This document shows, piece by piece, positions 54,046 through 64,000 of a DNA stretch of 64,000 nt (its first letter is position 1; every line of letters starts with the position of its first letter). A program made the translations under genes and the position numbers. This stretch comes from Maricaulis maris MCS10 (GTDB taxonomy: Bacteria; Pseudomonadota; Alphaproteobacteria; Caulobacterales; Maricaulaceae): positions 248,001-312,000 of the forward strand of contig NC_008347.1 in NCBI RefSeq assembly GCF_000014745.1, given 5' to 3'. The notes beneath the pieces are model-generated. The model had not been told where the DNA came from. It made no database searches and was given only the letters and a program-made list of their open reading frames with translations.

Positions 54046-57000
54046 TTGTACAAGTTTTTGAAGGCTTCTGATGGGGGCCAGAAGACGCGGTCCCGTCGTG
54101 TTTCGTCCTTGCTCCTCGGGACATCCCCACATGCAATGAGCCTGGCGCTCGCCAGCGTCAGTGTCGCCGCGATCATCGCCCCGGCTGCGTGGGCAGTTGA
54201 TGTTGGTGATACGGTCACCAACCCGATTACGGGTGCCACCGAAACTGTCGAGGCAATCCTGGGCGACAATGTCGTCATGACGGATGCTTTTAATGTCATC
54301 ATCGTCAATGCTGCCGTCGGCGACACGATTGTCGACCCGACGGCGACCTCGGACACGGAGGGCTCAGCGGCGACCTATACGGTGACCGCGGTAAACGTTG
54401 ATCCGTTCGCCAATATTGTTTCCTACACGGCCGAAGATGGGGACGGAAACAGCTTCACTTTCTCGTCTGTCACCTCTCGCAGTGGCGACATAACCACCGC
54501 TTCTTCCGGTGTTGCCGGGTCTCCCGGATCCCCGGCGGGTACCGTCAATCCAGCAATTCCGGCCGGCAATACCAACGTCTTCTCCGATCGCCAGATCGGT
54601 GCGAGCGGTTCAGACGGGGATAACGCCTGGGGCGCCCGAATCTGCATCATCAAATGTTTCACGATCGGCGAAAATGGTGATCCGGGCGAAAACGGCGATC
54701 CGGGACCGGATGTCATCCACACCCTGACCACGTCCGGATTCGGCGATATTGAGGCGATAACGGATTTTCTGCCTGGCATCAGTGCGGTTTCGATAGGCGG
54801 CAATGGCGGTGATGGCGGCAATGCGGCCGGATTCGGTTTCGACGGTTATGAGGGTGGTGCCAGTGGCGCAGGTGGAATTGTTTCTCTGACATCCTATGTC
54901 GATGTCTCGACGTCCGGCGAACAGGGGCACGGTATTTTCGCGCTCAGCCGGGCCGGTCGGGGCGGTGATGGCGGCAGTGGCTTCATCTGGTCCGATGGCG
55001 GATCATCCGGACCGGCCGCTGAAGGCGGCACGGTCGTTGTTGTCAATCATGGGGCCATCAGCACGATCGGTCTCAGCGCCAACGGTATCCTCGCGCAATC
55101 GATGGGCGGAGCATCCGGCGATGCGGGCTCCAGTTTCGGCATTGTGGGTAGCGCCGATTCCGGCAGCACCGGCGGCAATGGGTCATCGGTTGCCGTCAGG
55201 AATTACGGCTCCATCATCACCACAGGGAATTATTCCGACGGGATCGTGGCGCAGAGCATTGGTGGCTCCGGCGGCGATGCCGGCGCGTCCGGCGGCCTCG
55301 TCGCGTTTGGCGGTGGCGGCGGCGGCGCTGGCAATGGTGGTCTCGTATATGTCACCAACGCTGCGACGGGCACGATCACAACGCGCGGGGACGATGCCGT
55401 CGGCATCACCGCGCAGTCGATCGGCGGCGGCGGCGGTCGCAGTGGTGCGTCCGCCGGCATTGCGGCACTGGGCGCTGGCTCCGGGCCCGGCGGCGATGCG
55501 GGCACGGTCACCGTCTACAATGACGGCGCCATTTCGACCGGCACGGCGACGACCGGTGACCGAAGTCACGGCATCATGGCCCAGTCGATTGGCGGCGGTG
55601 GCGGCTCCGGGCGTGGCACCGGTGGCCTCGTTGCGCTTGGCGGCCAAGGCGGCGCGGGTGGTGCAGCTGGCATAGTCCATGTCGACAATGACGGTTTGAT
55701 CACGACCAGTGGCGAAGGCGCGCTTGGCATTCTGGTTCAGTCGATTGGCGGCGGCGGCGGCAATGGCAGTTCGACCGTGGGTCTGGCAGCCATTGGCGGC
55801 GACGGTGATGCCGGCGGCAGTGCCGAGACTGTCACGGTGACCGGGGACGGCACAATTTCAACGACCGGCATCGACGCCCACGGCGTGCTCGCGCAGGCCA
55901 TTGGCGGCGGCGGCGGCAATGGCGGCACCAGCGGTGGTATTGTCGGAATCGGCGGCGACGGAGATGTCGGTGGCAATGGCGGTGCCGTTGACATCACCAT
56001 GGGTAGCATCCTGACCGAAGGCGATCGTGCCTTCGGCATTCTGGCTCAATCGATCGGCGGCGGTGGCGGCAATGGCGGCGCCGGCGGCGGAATCGGTGCC
56101 ATCGGCGGTGACGGTTCGGGCGGCGGCACTGGTAACACAGTCACGGTCACGACCAGCGGCCTGATCCAGACGCAGGGCATTGGCGCGACCGGAATTGTCG
56201 CGCAATCCATTGGCGGCGGTGGCGGCAATGGTGGCGGTGCTGGCGGCGTGGTTTCTGTTGGTGGCCAGGGCGGAACCGGAAATTCGGCGGACACGGTTAC
56301 GGTCAACGCCAATGGCAACATCCTCACAACTAACGAAAACTCAAACGGCATTGTCGCGCAATCCATCGGCGGTGGCGGCGGCAATGGCGGCAGCGCCGTG
56401 TCCGGTGGTCTCTTCGCCAGCGTCGCTGTTGGCGGTGACGGTGCGGTTGGCGGCGGCGGCGGTATTGTCCGGGTCAACAGCGCCGACGGCGCTTTCATTG
56501 AAACCCGCGGGCATGGCTCGACCGGGATTGTCGGCCAGTCGGTCGGCGGCGGTGGTGGCAATGGCGGCTATTCGGTTGCCGGTTCCATCGGTGCATTCGG
56601 GTCGGTTAGTGTGGCCGTTGGCGGAAACGCCGGAGCCGGTGGCATGGGCGGCATTGTCGAGATGGATCTCGACGGTTCGATTCTGACATTCGGCGACAAT
56701 GCTCACGCCGTTCTGGCACAGTCGGTTGGCGGCGGCGGTGGCAATGGCGGCCAAAGTTTTGCCGGCGCGGTCAGTGCCGGCGTTGGCGCCTCGGCATCTG
56801 TCTCGGTGGCCGTGGGCGGCGATGGCGGAGCCGGGGGGGACTCGGATTCCGTCACGGTCAGGACCGCAGACACGATCCAGACCAGTGGCAATAACTCCTT
56901 CGGCGTGCTGGCCCAGTCGGTCGGCGGCGGCGGCGGCAATGGAGGTTGGACCGGTACGGCCAACCTGGCGGTTTCCAGCGGCGCGGCTGTCAGCCTCGGT

Positions 57001-60000
57001 GTATCCCTCGGCGGCAGTGGCGGCACGGGTGGTTTTGGCGGCACCGTGCTGATCGACGCGACCGGAAATGTCATCACCTCTGGTAGCAACGCCCATGGCC
57101 TGGTTGCCCAGTCAATCGGTGGCGGCGGCGGCAATGGCGGCTTCTCGTTCTCAGGTTCGTTCTCGGGCGGCGGTGTCGCTGGCGTGGGCGTGGATGTGGC
57201 CCTTGGCGGCAATGGCGGGTCCGGATCCTATTCAGGTCAGGTAACGCTCAACAGCGATGGCATCATCGCGACATCCGGCGACAATTCGCACGGCCTCTTC
57301 GCGCAATCCATCGGCGGTGGCGGCGGCAATGGCGGCTGGTCGGCGACGGGCACGATGAGCCTCGGCGCGACGGCGGGGGTCGGCGTTGGAGTCTCGCTCG
57401 GTGGTGATGGTGGTGGTGGCGGTATCGTCAATGGCGACGTGGTGGTCACGTCGGACGGGACGGTCTTCACTTTCGGCAATGTTTCCCACGGCATTCTGGC
57501 CCAGTCGATTGGCGGCGGTGGCGGTAATGGCGGCTTTGCTTTCTCGGGATCACTGGCCGCCGGCGGCACGGCGGGCGGAGCGGTCAATGTCGCGCTTGGC
57601 GGTGCAGCGGGCGACGGTGCCCATGCCGGTGATGTGCGAGTTTCATCGACAGCCATTGTCGAGACGACCGGGACCGGTTCCCACGGTATCGCGGCCCAGT
57701 CGATTGGCGGCGGCGGCGGTAATGGCGGCTGGTCCGCGACGGGCAATGTCGCAGCTGGCGGCACCGCCGGTGTCGGTGTCGGCGTCTCCATCGGCGGTGG
57801 CGGCGGGGCCGGGTCCTTTGCCCGGACCGTCACGGTCACGCAGACGGACCACATCATCACGCGCGGCGATGAGGCGCACGGCGTTCTGGCCCAGTCGATT
57901 GGCGGCGGTGGCGGCAATGGCGGTTTCTCGGTTGCCGCGGGCGCAGCCGGCGGGATGAGTGTTGGCGGAGCCGTCAATGTTTCGCTTGGCGGCACCGGCG
58001 GTGTCGGCGGCGCGGCATCCACCGTCAACGTCACGGTCGAAGATGTCGAGACCAGCGGTGATGGCGCAATCGGTGTCCTTGCCCAGTCAATCGGTGGCGG
58101 CGGCGGCAATGGCGGCTTCGCGGTCGCGGCGAGCCTGGTCGGTGGCGGGTCCGTCGGTGGGGCTGTCAATGTGGGTGTAGGCGGATCCGGCGGTAGCGGC
58201 GGCTCAGCCGGCAACGTTACGGTCAACGCCGAGCAGATCGCCACTCATGGCGATGGGGCCCATGGTATTTCGGCACAGTCGCTGGGCGGCGGTGGTGGCA
58301 ATGGCGGCTTCTCGGTCACCGGTGGTCTGAGCTTTGGCTCGCAGGCGGCGGCAGTTGGCGTCTCGCTGGGTGGTGGCGGTGGAACCGGCAATACGGCTGG
58401 TACCGTGACCGTCAACGCCAACGACCAGATCACGACCGACGGTGATGATGCCAACGGCATCCTCGCCCAGTCGATCGGTGGCGGCGGCGGCAATGGTGGA
58501 GCCGCGATTTCCGGCACCATCACGGCGGGCAGCTCGAACGCAGCCGGTATCAATGTGGCTATCGGTGGCGATGGCGGCAGTGGTGGAACGGGCGGGGCGG
58601 TCAACGTCAACACGGTCGAGACGATCTACACCTACGGCAATCAGTCCAACGGAATTTTCGCCCAATCTGTGGGCGGTGGCGGCGGCAATGGCGGCATGTC
58701 CATTACGGGCGGCATCAGCCTGGCCTCGTCCAATAGCGCCGCTATCGGTGTTTCTCTCGGTGGCACCGGCGGTGTCGGCAATTCCGCAGGCGACGTGACC
58801 ATTGACTCGCGTGGGCAAGTCGGGACCGAGGGTGACCAGTCCAACGGTATTTTCGCCCAGTCAGTGGGCGGCGGCGGCGGCAATGGAGGATTCTCCGGGG
58901 CCTTTGGTGCAACGGGTGGCGGAAGCAGTGCCGCGATCAATGTCGCCCTGGGCGGCGATGGCGGCAGCGGCGGCGTCGCGGGTGCGGTTGATGTGACCGT
59001 ATCCGGCAATGTTCAGACGCTGGGTGATCAGTCTTCGGCCGTGCATGCACAGTCGGTCGGCGGCGGCGGCGGCAATGGTGGCGCCAGCTTCGCGGCCTCG
59101 ATGGCCTTGGGCGATCGCGCCGGTGGTGTCGCAGTTGCTCTGGGGGGTTCCGGCGACAGCGGTGGCAATGCCTCGACGGCGGACGTGCTGAATTCGGCGG
59201 TCCTGGCGTCCTTTGGCGACAACAGCCACGGCATTCTGGCCCAGTCGGTTGGCGGCGGCGGCGGCAATGGCGGTTGGGCCGCGACGCTTGCCGGCGGATT
59301 TGGAAATAGCACAGCCGGTCTCGGCGTCTCTCTGGGTGGCTCGGGCGGTGTCGGCGGCACGGGCAACCGGGTCGAAGTGACCAATAACGGGCAAATCACG
59401 ACGGCCGGCGACAACTCTATCGGCATCCTGGCTCAATCGGTCGGTGGCGGCGGCGGCAATGGCGGCTTTGCTGTCTCCGGCGCCCTAACAGCCGGTGACC
59501 GGTCCGTCTCGATTGGCGTGTCCCTTGGTGGTAGTGGCGGAACAGGTGGCACCGCCGGCACGGTCGATGTCTCCAATGCCGCGTCCATCGGCACCGCAGG
59601 CGACATGTCCAGCGCCATCATGGCGCAGTCGGTCGGCGGCGGCGGCGGTAATGGCGGCTGGACCGGCAGCATGTCCGGTACTGTCGGCAATAATCGCGCG
59701 ATGGGAATCAGCTTCGGCCTCGGCGGAAGCGGCGGAACCGGTGGCGCGGCCGGTGATGTCATCGTCGATACCACTGGCACATTGCTGATAACAGAAGGGA
59801 ACAGGGCGCACGGCGTCTTTGCCCAATCTGTCGGTGGCGGTGGCGGCAATGGCGGCATGGCGCTGACGGCGACATTTGGTGCGTCGGACTCCGTCAATGT
59901 CGCGGCCAGCATCGGTGGTACCGGTGGCGAAGGCGGCACGGCCGGCATCGTCAATGTGACCTCGTCCTCGATCATCCAGACGGCCGGGTATCGCGCGCAC

Positions 60001-63000
60001 GGCATTTATGCCGAGTCCATTGGCGGCGGTGGCGGCACCGGCGGATCCAGCGGTTCGCTGGCGGCGGGCGGATCGGACTCGGTCAATCTGAGTTTTGCGG
60101 TCGGTGGAACCGGCGGGACCGGCAATACCGGCAACACGGTAACCGTCAACAATTTCGGTTTGATCACCGCGTCCGGAGAGGCGTCACACGCCATTTTCGC
60201 GCAGTCTGTTGGCGGTGGCGGCGGAGATGGCGGCTTTGCCGGTCTCGACTCGAGTGCCTTCGGCACTCACATCATCGGCGATCAGTGCCTGCCGGAAGCC
60301 GAAGCGCCCTGTGAGCCTGCAGGTGCGGGCGGTGCGGGTGCAGCCGGCATTGGCTCCAACACGTTTAATCTGGCGACATCGGTCGGCGGCTTCGGCGGTA
60401 CGGGCGGACACGGTGGCGATGTCTTCGTGACCAATACCGGCACGCTCGTGACGGTGAACAAGGATGCACACGTCATATTCGCTCAATCGGTCGGCGGCGG
60501 CGGCGGCAATGGCGGACCCAGCATGTCCGCAACCGGCGCGGCCGGTGCAAGCCAGTCGGCCTCGATCGCCATAACCGTCGGTGGCTCCGGCGGAGCGGCG
60601 GGCGATGGCGGAGATGTCTCTGTCACCAATGAAGGCACGGTCATATCCTGGGTTCGCGGCTCCATCGGTGTCTTCGCCCAGTCGATCGGCGGCGGCGGTG
60701 GCAATGGTGGCAGCGCGACCGGATTTGCCATCACACGCGATGCCGCGGGCATCGACGACAGCGACAAGAATCTCGAACTCGTTGCGGTCGTCGGCGGTTT
60801 CGGCGGTGCAGCCGGTGATGGCGGCGGTGTCACCGTCCTGAACGAAGGCGATATCACGACACTTGGCGCCGGCTCGGACGGCATCAAGGCGCAGTCGGTC
60901 GGCGGCGGTGGCGGCAATGGCGGCGGTACTTCGCTCGATGGCGAGGAACTCGATGCCCTGCTTTCCAGCAGCGATAGCGACTCGCTCAGCTTCACGCTGG
61001 GTGGTTTTGGCGGGGCGTCCGGTGATGGCGGCGACGTCCGGGTGACCAATAATGGCAACATCACCACCTGGGGCGATGGCGCGCGGGGTATCTTCGCGCA
61101 ATCGGTCGGTGGCGGCGGCGGTGAAGTCGGCAAGGGCGGCGCGACCGCAACCGGTACGATCGCGGTTGGCGGCTTCGGTGGCGCAGCGGGTGATGGCGGC
61201 GACGTCACGGTGATCAATACCGGCTCGATCCAGACCTCAGGAACCCGTTTCTACAGCGCCGATGACGACCCGAATTACGGTGAAGACGGCGATTTGTCCT
61301 ACGGCATCTTCGCCCAGTCTATCGGCGGTGGCGGCGGTAATGGTGGCGCCGGCAACATGGACAGCGCCCGCGATACACGAAACGCCCTCATCGAGAATAA
61401 CGGCAATCTTCAGGACACTTTCCAGCCGGACATCAGTATCGGCATGGGCGGATTCGGCGGCGCATCGGGCGATGGCGGCGATGTGGTCGTGATCAATACC
61501 GGCAGGATCACCACGACGGGCGACAATGCCCACGCCATTCTGGCGCAGTCCATCGGCGGCGGTGGCGGCAATGCGGGCGATGGATACATCTCCAATGCCG
61601 GCGCAGTTTCCTTCGGCGGTGCCGGTGGCAATGCCGGCGATGGCGGCGACGTCACGGTCACTCATTCCGGCGACATCACCACGCACGGCATCGGCGCTTA
61701 CGGCATCTTCGCCCAGTCGATCGGTGGCGGCGGCGGCAATGCCGGCGATACAACGATCGGTGTGCAGGAAGCTGGTGTGGACCTGGCCATCAATCCGTTT
61801 GGCGGCAATAGCGGTGATGGCGGTGACGTCACCATCAACTCCAGCGGCACGATCAATCTCCTCGGTGGCGGTGCCATCGGCATTTTCGCCCAGTCGATTG
61901 GCGGCGGCGGCGGCACTTTCGGGTCTGCCGACGGCCAGGGCTTCTTCGGCTCGGTGGGCGGCGAAGGTGAGGCCGGGCGTGTGACCGTCAATCATACCGG
62001 CGCCATCATCTCGACGGGCCGCAATGCGATCGCCTTCTTCGCGCAGAGCCTGGGGACCACCTTTGCTCCGGCTGAACCGATTGCCCTGATCGCTTCTGCA
62101 CAGGCTGCGGCGCAGTCCAGCGCCGACATCGTCGGACCCGTCAGCGACGTGGCCGATACAAGCTCGGAAATGCCGTCATTTGCCGATCGTTTCGGTCCGG
62201 CGGGCCTGGCCGAATTCGTTGACCCGGCCAGTCAGTCCGATGAGGTCGACGTGATGAGCGCGTTGGCAGCAGCGGCCATTACCGTGACTCTCGACAATGA
62301 CATCCGCGGCGGTTCGGATCGCGGGATAGGCGTCTTCTTCGACGGCGGGGCAGACAACACGCTGTTCACATCGGGCAGCGTCTCGGCCGTGTCCGGGAAT
62401 GCCATCGTCACAACCACGGGCAACGACCTGATCGAGAATACTGGCCTGGTCGTCGGCAATGTTGATCTCGGCTCCGGCGTGAACCGGTTTGACAACCAGG
62501 CCGGCGCAACCTTCATCGCCTTTGACACGATTGACCTGAGGGACGGTTCTGCCAGCCCTCAAACGGTTCTGCGTCAGGGGAATGTCATTCCAGTCGTCGA
62601 AACGGCCCGCGCCTCGGCCTCGCAGGCCGCGTCCGCACCGCAGGCCTCAGAGGCGGCAACGCCTGCTGCACTTGCCGCGTCGGATCTGGCATCAGCATCT
62701 CAGCCGGAGCCGGTTGCGATCGGTGAGATGGACATCTCGTCCAAGCAGCCTGTTCAGGCCGAACTGGCTACGGCATCGCAGCCCGGGCCCGTTTCTATGG
62801 GTCAGATGGACAGCTCGACCAAGCGACCGGTCCAGGCCGACCTGGCAACTGGATCGGACCCGGCGCCCGCCACCCTGTCACCGGCAAACACCGGCTCGAT
62901 GGAAGCCGTCGAAACCAAGGGCGCGCCGGTACAGGCGGTGTTGCCGACCAGCTTCCCGAGCACTTCGGCGCAAGGTGTATCTGTGGACGTCAAGCCGACG

Positions 63001-64000
63001 GTCCAGGTCATGGCGGATCTTGACCCGGCGGATGCGGCGGCCCAACTCGCCGGTGAGTCAACGACGGTTGTTTCCGCGGCCGGTCCGGTCGGTGCGGCAA
63101 CCTTCCGAAATGCCGGTCACTTCGTCATGGGTCTGTCAGCTTCGGCCTATCCGATCGACCTCCTCAATGGCGCGACGTTCGGGAATTTCGATGCCATTGG
63201 CGACCCCACGACCAACCTTCTCTATGGTGCGCGTGTCATCAACACGGTCGAACTGGATGGGCATTTCGAGCAGACGGCCAGTGGTCACTTGGTTTTCGAT
63301 GTCGCCTATGGGCCTTATGCATCGGATCGGGTGAATGTCACCGGCGGTGCCGTGGTCGACGGTACGGGCGATGTCACGCTGACCTGGTTGCAGGACCGGG
63401 AGGCGGTGACCTTGTTCGCGGCTGCCGAGGGTGGCGTCGACAACGGGCTCATCATTCGTGACACCCTGGCGGTCGATTATTCGATCGCTGCCGATGCAGC
63501 CGGCATTCATTTGCTGATCGACACCGATTTCGGTCTTCCGAGTCTGAACCGGAATGGTCGGGCGCTCGGTGGGCACATGGACTCGGCGCTTGAAGTCGGC
63601 GGGTCTGCCGGTATCGGACGTTTGCTCGCCCTCCTGGGCAATATGCAAGCCGACCAGCTTGACCTCTACGAGGAAATCTTTGCCCAACTCAATCCGGAGC
63701 CCCATCTCGCTGTGATGCATGGGCAGCTCAATTCGGCGGACAATTTCGCTGAGGATCTGTTCAATTGCGGCTCGCCAATCGGCCGTCGCGATGACCAGTG
63801 TGCCTGGTCGCGGCTGGAAATGACGGCAAGTGCCCGCGATGCAAGCGTCGAGAACCTGCACACCGAAAGCGAGTCGATGCGCTTTACCGGCGGTTTCGAG
63901 CAGCGGGTCGGTGACGACTGGTCTGTTGCCGCTGGCGTCAGCTATGAGCAGACGGATCCGATCCGCATCGATGGGCATAGGGCACGGACCGAAAGCAGTG
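54046..64000 (+). CDS. Giant Gly-rich repeat autotransporter 2 (3' end beyond window)
   Basis: The frame is open from TTG 54046 to the window edge (3318 codons). TTG is chosen because GGGGGA lies five bases upstream and a proper signal peptide follows: basic region, LALASVSVAAIIAPAAWA, cleavage near residue 50. A collagen-like GENGDPGENGDPG stretch is at about 205-217. The passenger (about 290-2690) has some 36 repeats of mostly 64 residues (about 193 bp), each with AQSIGGGGGNGG; these are more uniform than in the paralogue. Cys pairs sit near 208-212 and 2079-2086. The linker (about 2850-3000) repeats KRPVQADL-type words, then come a cap domain (about 3020-3170) and the start of the barrel (FNCGSP..DQCAWSR). 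By comparison with the paralogue about 200 residues are missing off the edge. Confidence 0.92.
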   Translation, partial: MYKFLKASDGGQKTRSRRVSSLLLGTSPHAMSLALASVSVAAIIAPAAWAVDVGDTVTNPITGATETVEAILGDNVVMTDAFNVIIVNAAVGDTIVDPTATSDTEGSAATYTVTAVNVDPFANIVSYTAEDGDGNSFTFSSVTSRSGDITTASSGVAGSPGSPAGTVNPAIPAGNTNVFSDRQIGASGSDGDNAWGARICIIKCFTIGENGDPGENGDPGPDVIHTLTTSGFGDIEAITDFLPGISAVSIGGNGGDGGNAAGFGFDGYEGGASGAGGIVSLTSYVDVSTSGEQGHGIFALSRAGRGGDGGSGFIWSDGGSSGPAAEGGTVVVVNHGAISTIGLSANGILAQSMGGASGDAGSSFGIVGSADSGSTGGNGSSVAVRNYGSIITTGNYSDGIVAQSIGGSGGDAGASGGLVAFGGGGGGAGNGGLVYVTNAATGTITTRGDDAVGITAQSIGGGGGRSGASAGIAALGAGSGPGGDAGTVTVYNDGAISTGTATTGDRSHGIMAQSIGGGGGSGRGTGGLVALGGQGGAGGAAGIVHVDNDGLITTSGEGALGILVQSIGGGGGNGSSTVGLAAIGGDGDAGGSAETVTVTGDGTISTTGIDAHGVLAQAIGGGGGNGGTSGGIVGIGGDGDVGGNGGAVDITMGSILTEGDRAFGILAQSIGGGGGNGGAGGGIGAIGGDGSGGGTGNTVTVTTSGLIQTQGIGATGIVAQSIGGGGGNGGGAGGVVSVGGQGGTGNSADTVTVNANGNILTTNENSNGIVAQSIGGGGGNGGSAVSGGLFASVAVGGDGAVGGGGGIVRVNSADGAFIETRGHGSTGIVGQSVGGGGGNGGYSVAGSIGAFGSVSVAVGGNAGAGGMGGIVEMDLDGSILTFGDNAHAVLAQSVGGGGGNGGQSFAGAVSAGVGASASVSVAVGGDGGAGGDSDSVTVRTADTIQTSGNNSFGVLAQSVGGGGGNGGWTGTANLAVSSGAAVSLGVSLGGSGGTGGFGGTVLIDATGNVITSGSNAHGLVAQSIGGGGGNGGFSFSGSFSGGGVAGVGVDVALGGNGGSGSYSGQVTLNSDGIIATSGDNSHGLFAQSIGGGGGNGGWSATGTMSLGATAGVGVGVSLGGDGGGGGIVNGDVVVTSDGTVFTFGNVSHGILAQSIGGGGGNGGFAFSGSLAAGGTAGGAVNVALGGAAGDGAHAGDVRVSSTAIVETTGTGSHGIAAQSIGGGGGNGGWSATGNVAAGGTAGVGVGVSIGGGGGAGSFARTVTVTQTDHIITRGDEAHGVLAQSIGGGGGNGGFSVAAGAAGGMSVGGAVNVSLGGTGGVGGAASTVNVTVEDVETSGDGAIGVLAQSIGGGGGNGGFAVAASLVGGGSVGGAVNVGVGGSGGSGGSAGNVTVNAEQIATHGDGAHGISAQSLGGGGGNGGFSVTGGLSFGSQAAAVGVSLGGGGGTGNTAGTVTVNANDQITTDGDDANGILAQSIGGGGGNGGAAISGTITAGSSNAAGINVAIGGDGGSGGTGGAVNVNTVETIYTYGNQSNGIFAQSVGGGGGNGGMSITGGISLASSNSAAIGVSLGGTGGVGNSAGDVTIDSRGQVGTEGDQSNGIFAQSVGGGGGNGGFSGAFGATGGGSSAAINVALGGDGGSGGVAGAVDVTVSGNVQTLGDQSSAVHAQSVGGGGGNGGASFAASMALGDRAGGVAVALGGSGDSGGNASTADVLNSAVLASFGDNSHGILAQSVGGGGGNGGWAATLAGGFGNSTAGLGVSLGGSGGVGGTGNRVEVTNNGQITTAGDNSIGILAQSVGGGGGNGGFAVSGALTAGDRSVSIGVSLGGSGGTGGTAGTVDVSNAASIGTAGDMSSAIMAQSVGGGGGNGGWTGSMSGTVGNNRAMGISFGLGGSGGTGGAAGDVIVDTTGTLLITEGNRAHGVFAQSVGGGGGNGGMALTATFGASDSVNVAASIGGTGGEGGTAGIVNVTSSSIIQTAGYRAHGIYAESIGGGGGTGGSSGSLAAGGSDSVNLSFAVGGTGGTGNTGNTVTVNNFGLITASGEASHAIFAQSVGGGGGDGGFAGLDSSAFGTHIIGDQCLPEAEAPCEPAGAGGAGAAGIGSNTFNLATSVGGFGGTGGHGGDVFVTNTGTLVTVNKDAHVIFAQSVGGGGGNGGPSMSATGAAGASQSASIAITVGGSGGAAGDGGDVSVTNEGTVISWVRGSIGVFAQSIGGGGGNGGSATGFAITRDAAGIDDSDKNLELVAVVGGFGGAAGDGGGVTVLNEGDITTLGAGSDGIKAQSVGGGGGNGGGTSLDGEELDALLSSSDSDSLSFTLGGFGGASGDGGDVRVTNNGNITTWGDGARGIFAQSVGGGGGEVGKGGATATGTIAVGGFGGAAGDGGDVTVINTGSIQTSGTRFYSADDDPNYGEDGDLSYGIFAQSIGGGGGNGGAGNMDSARDTRNALIENNGNLQDTFQPDISIGMGGFGGASGDGGDVVVINTGRITTTGDNAHAILAQSIGGGGGNAGDGYISNAGAVSFGGAGGNAGDGGDVTVTHSGDITTHGIGAYGIFAQSIGGGGGNAGDTTIGVQEAGVDLAINPFGGNSGDGGDVTINSSGTINLLGGGAIGIFAQSIGGGGGTFGSADGQGFFGSVGGEGEAGRVTVNHTGAIISTGRNAIAFFAQSLGTTFAPAEPIALIASAQAAAQSSADIVGPVSDVADTSSEMPSFADRFGPAGLAEFVDPASQSDEVDVMSALAAAAITVTLDNDIRGGSDRGIGVFFDGGADNTLFTSGSVSAVSGNAIVTTTGNDLIENTGLVVGNVDLGSGVNRFDNQAGATFIAFDTIDLRDGSASPQTVLRQGNVIPVVETARASASQAASAPQASEAATPAALAASDLASASQPEPVAIGEMDISSKQPVQAELATASQPGPVSMGQMDSSTKRPVQADLATGSDPAPATLSPANTGSMEAVETKGAPVQAVLPTSFPSTSAQGVSVDVKPTVQVMADLDPADAAAQLAGESTTVVSAAGPVGAATFRNAGHFVMGLSASAYPIDLLNGATFGNFDAIGDPTTNLLYGARVINTVELDGHFEQTASGHLVFDVAYGPYASDRVNVTGGAVVDGTGDVTLTWLQDREAVTLFAAAEGGVDNGLIIRDTLAVDYSIAADAAGIHLLIDTDFGLPSLNRNGRALGGHMDSALEVGGSAGIGRLLALLGNMQADQLDLYEEIFAQLNPEPHLAVMHGQLNSADNFAEDLFNCGSPIGRRDDQCAWSRLEMTASARDASVENLHTESESMRFTGGFEQRVGDDWSVAAGVSYEQTDPIRIDGHRARTESS

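Noticed and set aside
54423-63978. Many long minus-strand open frames rich in PPLPPPPPTDWA-type repeats (for example 57237-58244, 335 codons)
   Set aside because: They are the exact antisense of the Gly-rich repeats of the second giant autotransporter (GGC/GGT codons read backwards give Pro and Ala). They lack signal peptides, ribosome sites and any family resemblance.

Overview
The window reads as a piece of a marine, oligotrophic alphaproteobacterial chromosome, most like the Maricaulales/Hyphomonadaceae-Caulobacterales group. That placement is inferred from the high-GC coding style, TonB-dependent receptors without SusD partners, LacI- and GntR-controlled polysaccharide loci, and a sulfide-sensing BigR/SqrR-type regulator. 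No rRNA, tRNA or CRISPR array was seen.

Layout. (1) 367-5691: a pectin-type locus. On the minus strand lie a secreted PL1-like pectate lyase and a DctPQM TRAP transporter; facing away is an FAH/MhpD-like hydratase. (2) 5692-6262: intergenic relics, namely one copy of a 136-bp dispersed repeat with a covarying hairpin and an IS6-family transposase remnant. (3) 6263-12809: a sulfide/persulfide module. A sulfide:quinone oxidoreductase and a two-cysteine ArsR regulator diverge from a rhodanese - RND adaptor - RND pump - DUF2892 operon. (4) 13314-22121: a beta-glucan (laminarin-type) locus: LacI regulator, TonB receptor, GH16 endoglucanase, GPH-type MFS symporter, GH3 glucosidase. (5) 22501-35607: a 4368-residue autotransporter built from about 48 Gly-rich repeats. 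(6) 36033-40139: an Ig-repeat autotransporter lying between direct copies of an IS6-type terminal sequence. (7) 40889-53751: an alginate locus: TonB receptor, GntR/FCD regulator, PL6 and PL17 lyases, KdgF cupin, MFS uronate transporter, DEH-reductase-type SDR, KDG kinase, one unrecognised ORF and a truncated hydratase copy. (8) 54046 to the right edge: a second giant autotransporter, at least 3318 residues, paralogous to the first and cut by the window end.

How it fits together. In the alginate locus the secreted lyases cut alginate to unsaturated monouronates. KdgF linearises them to DEH, the SDR reduces DEH to 2-keto-3-deoxygluconate, and the kinase makes KDPG; the aldolase is not in the window. 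A ten-base motif, TAGTCCRATT, recurs before the receptor (twice, inverted), the GntR gene and the PL6 operon, and is the best candidate for the GntR operator. In the beta-glucan locus GH16 cuts outside or in the periplasm, and GH3, which has no signal peptide, works inside the cell after MFS uptake. The three autotransporters bracket the alginate genes, which suggests but does not prove a role in attachment to algal surfaces.

The least described objects are the two giant Gly-rich autotransporters, the split-YgaP/RND sulfide operon, the covarying 136-bp repeat, and the IS6-bounded Ig autotransporter.
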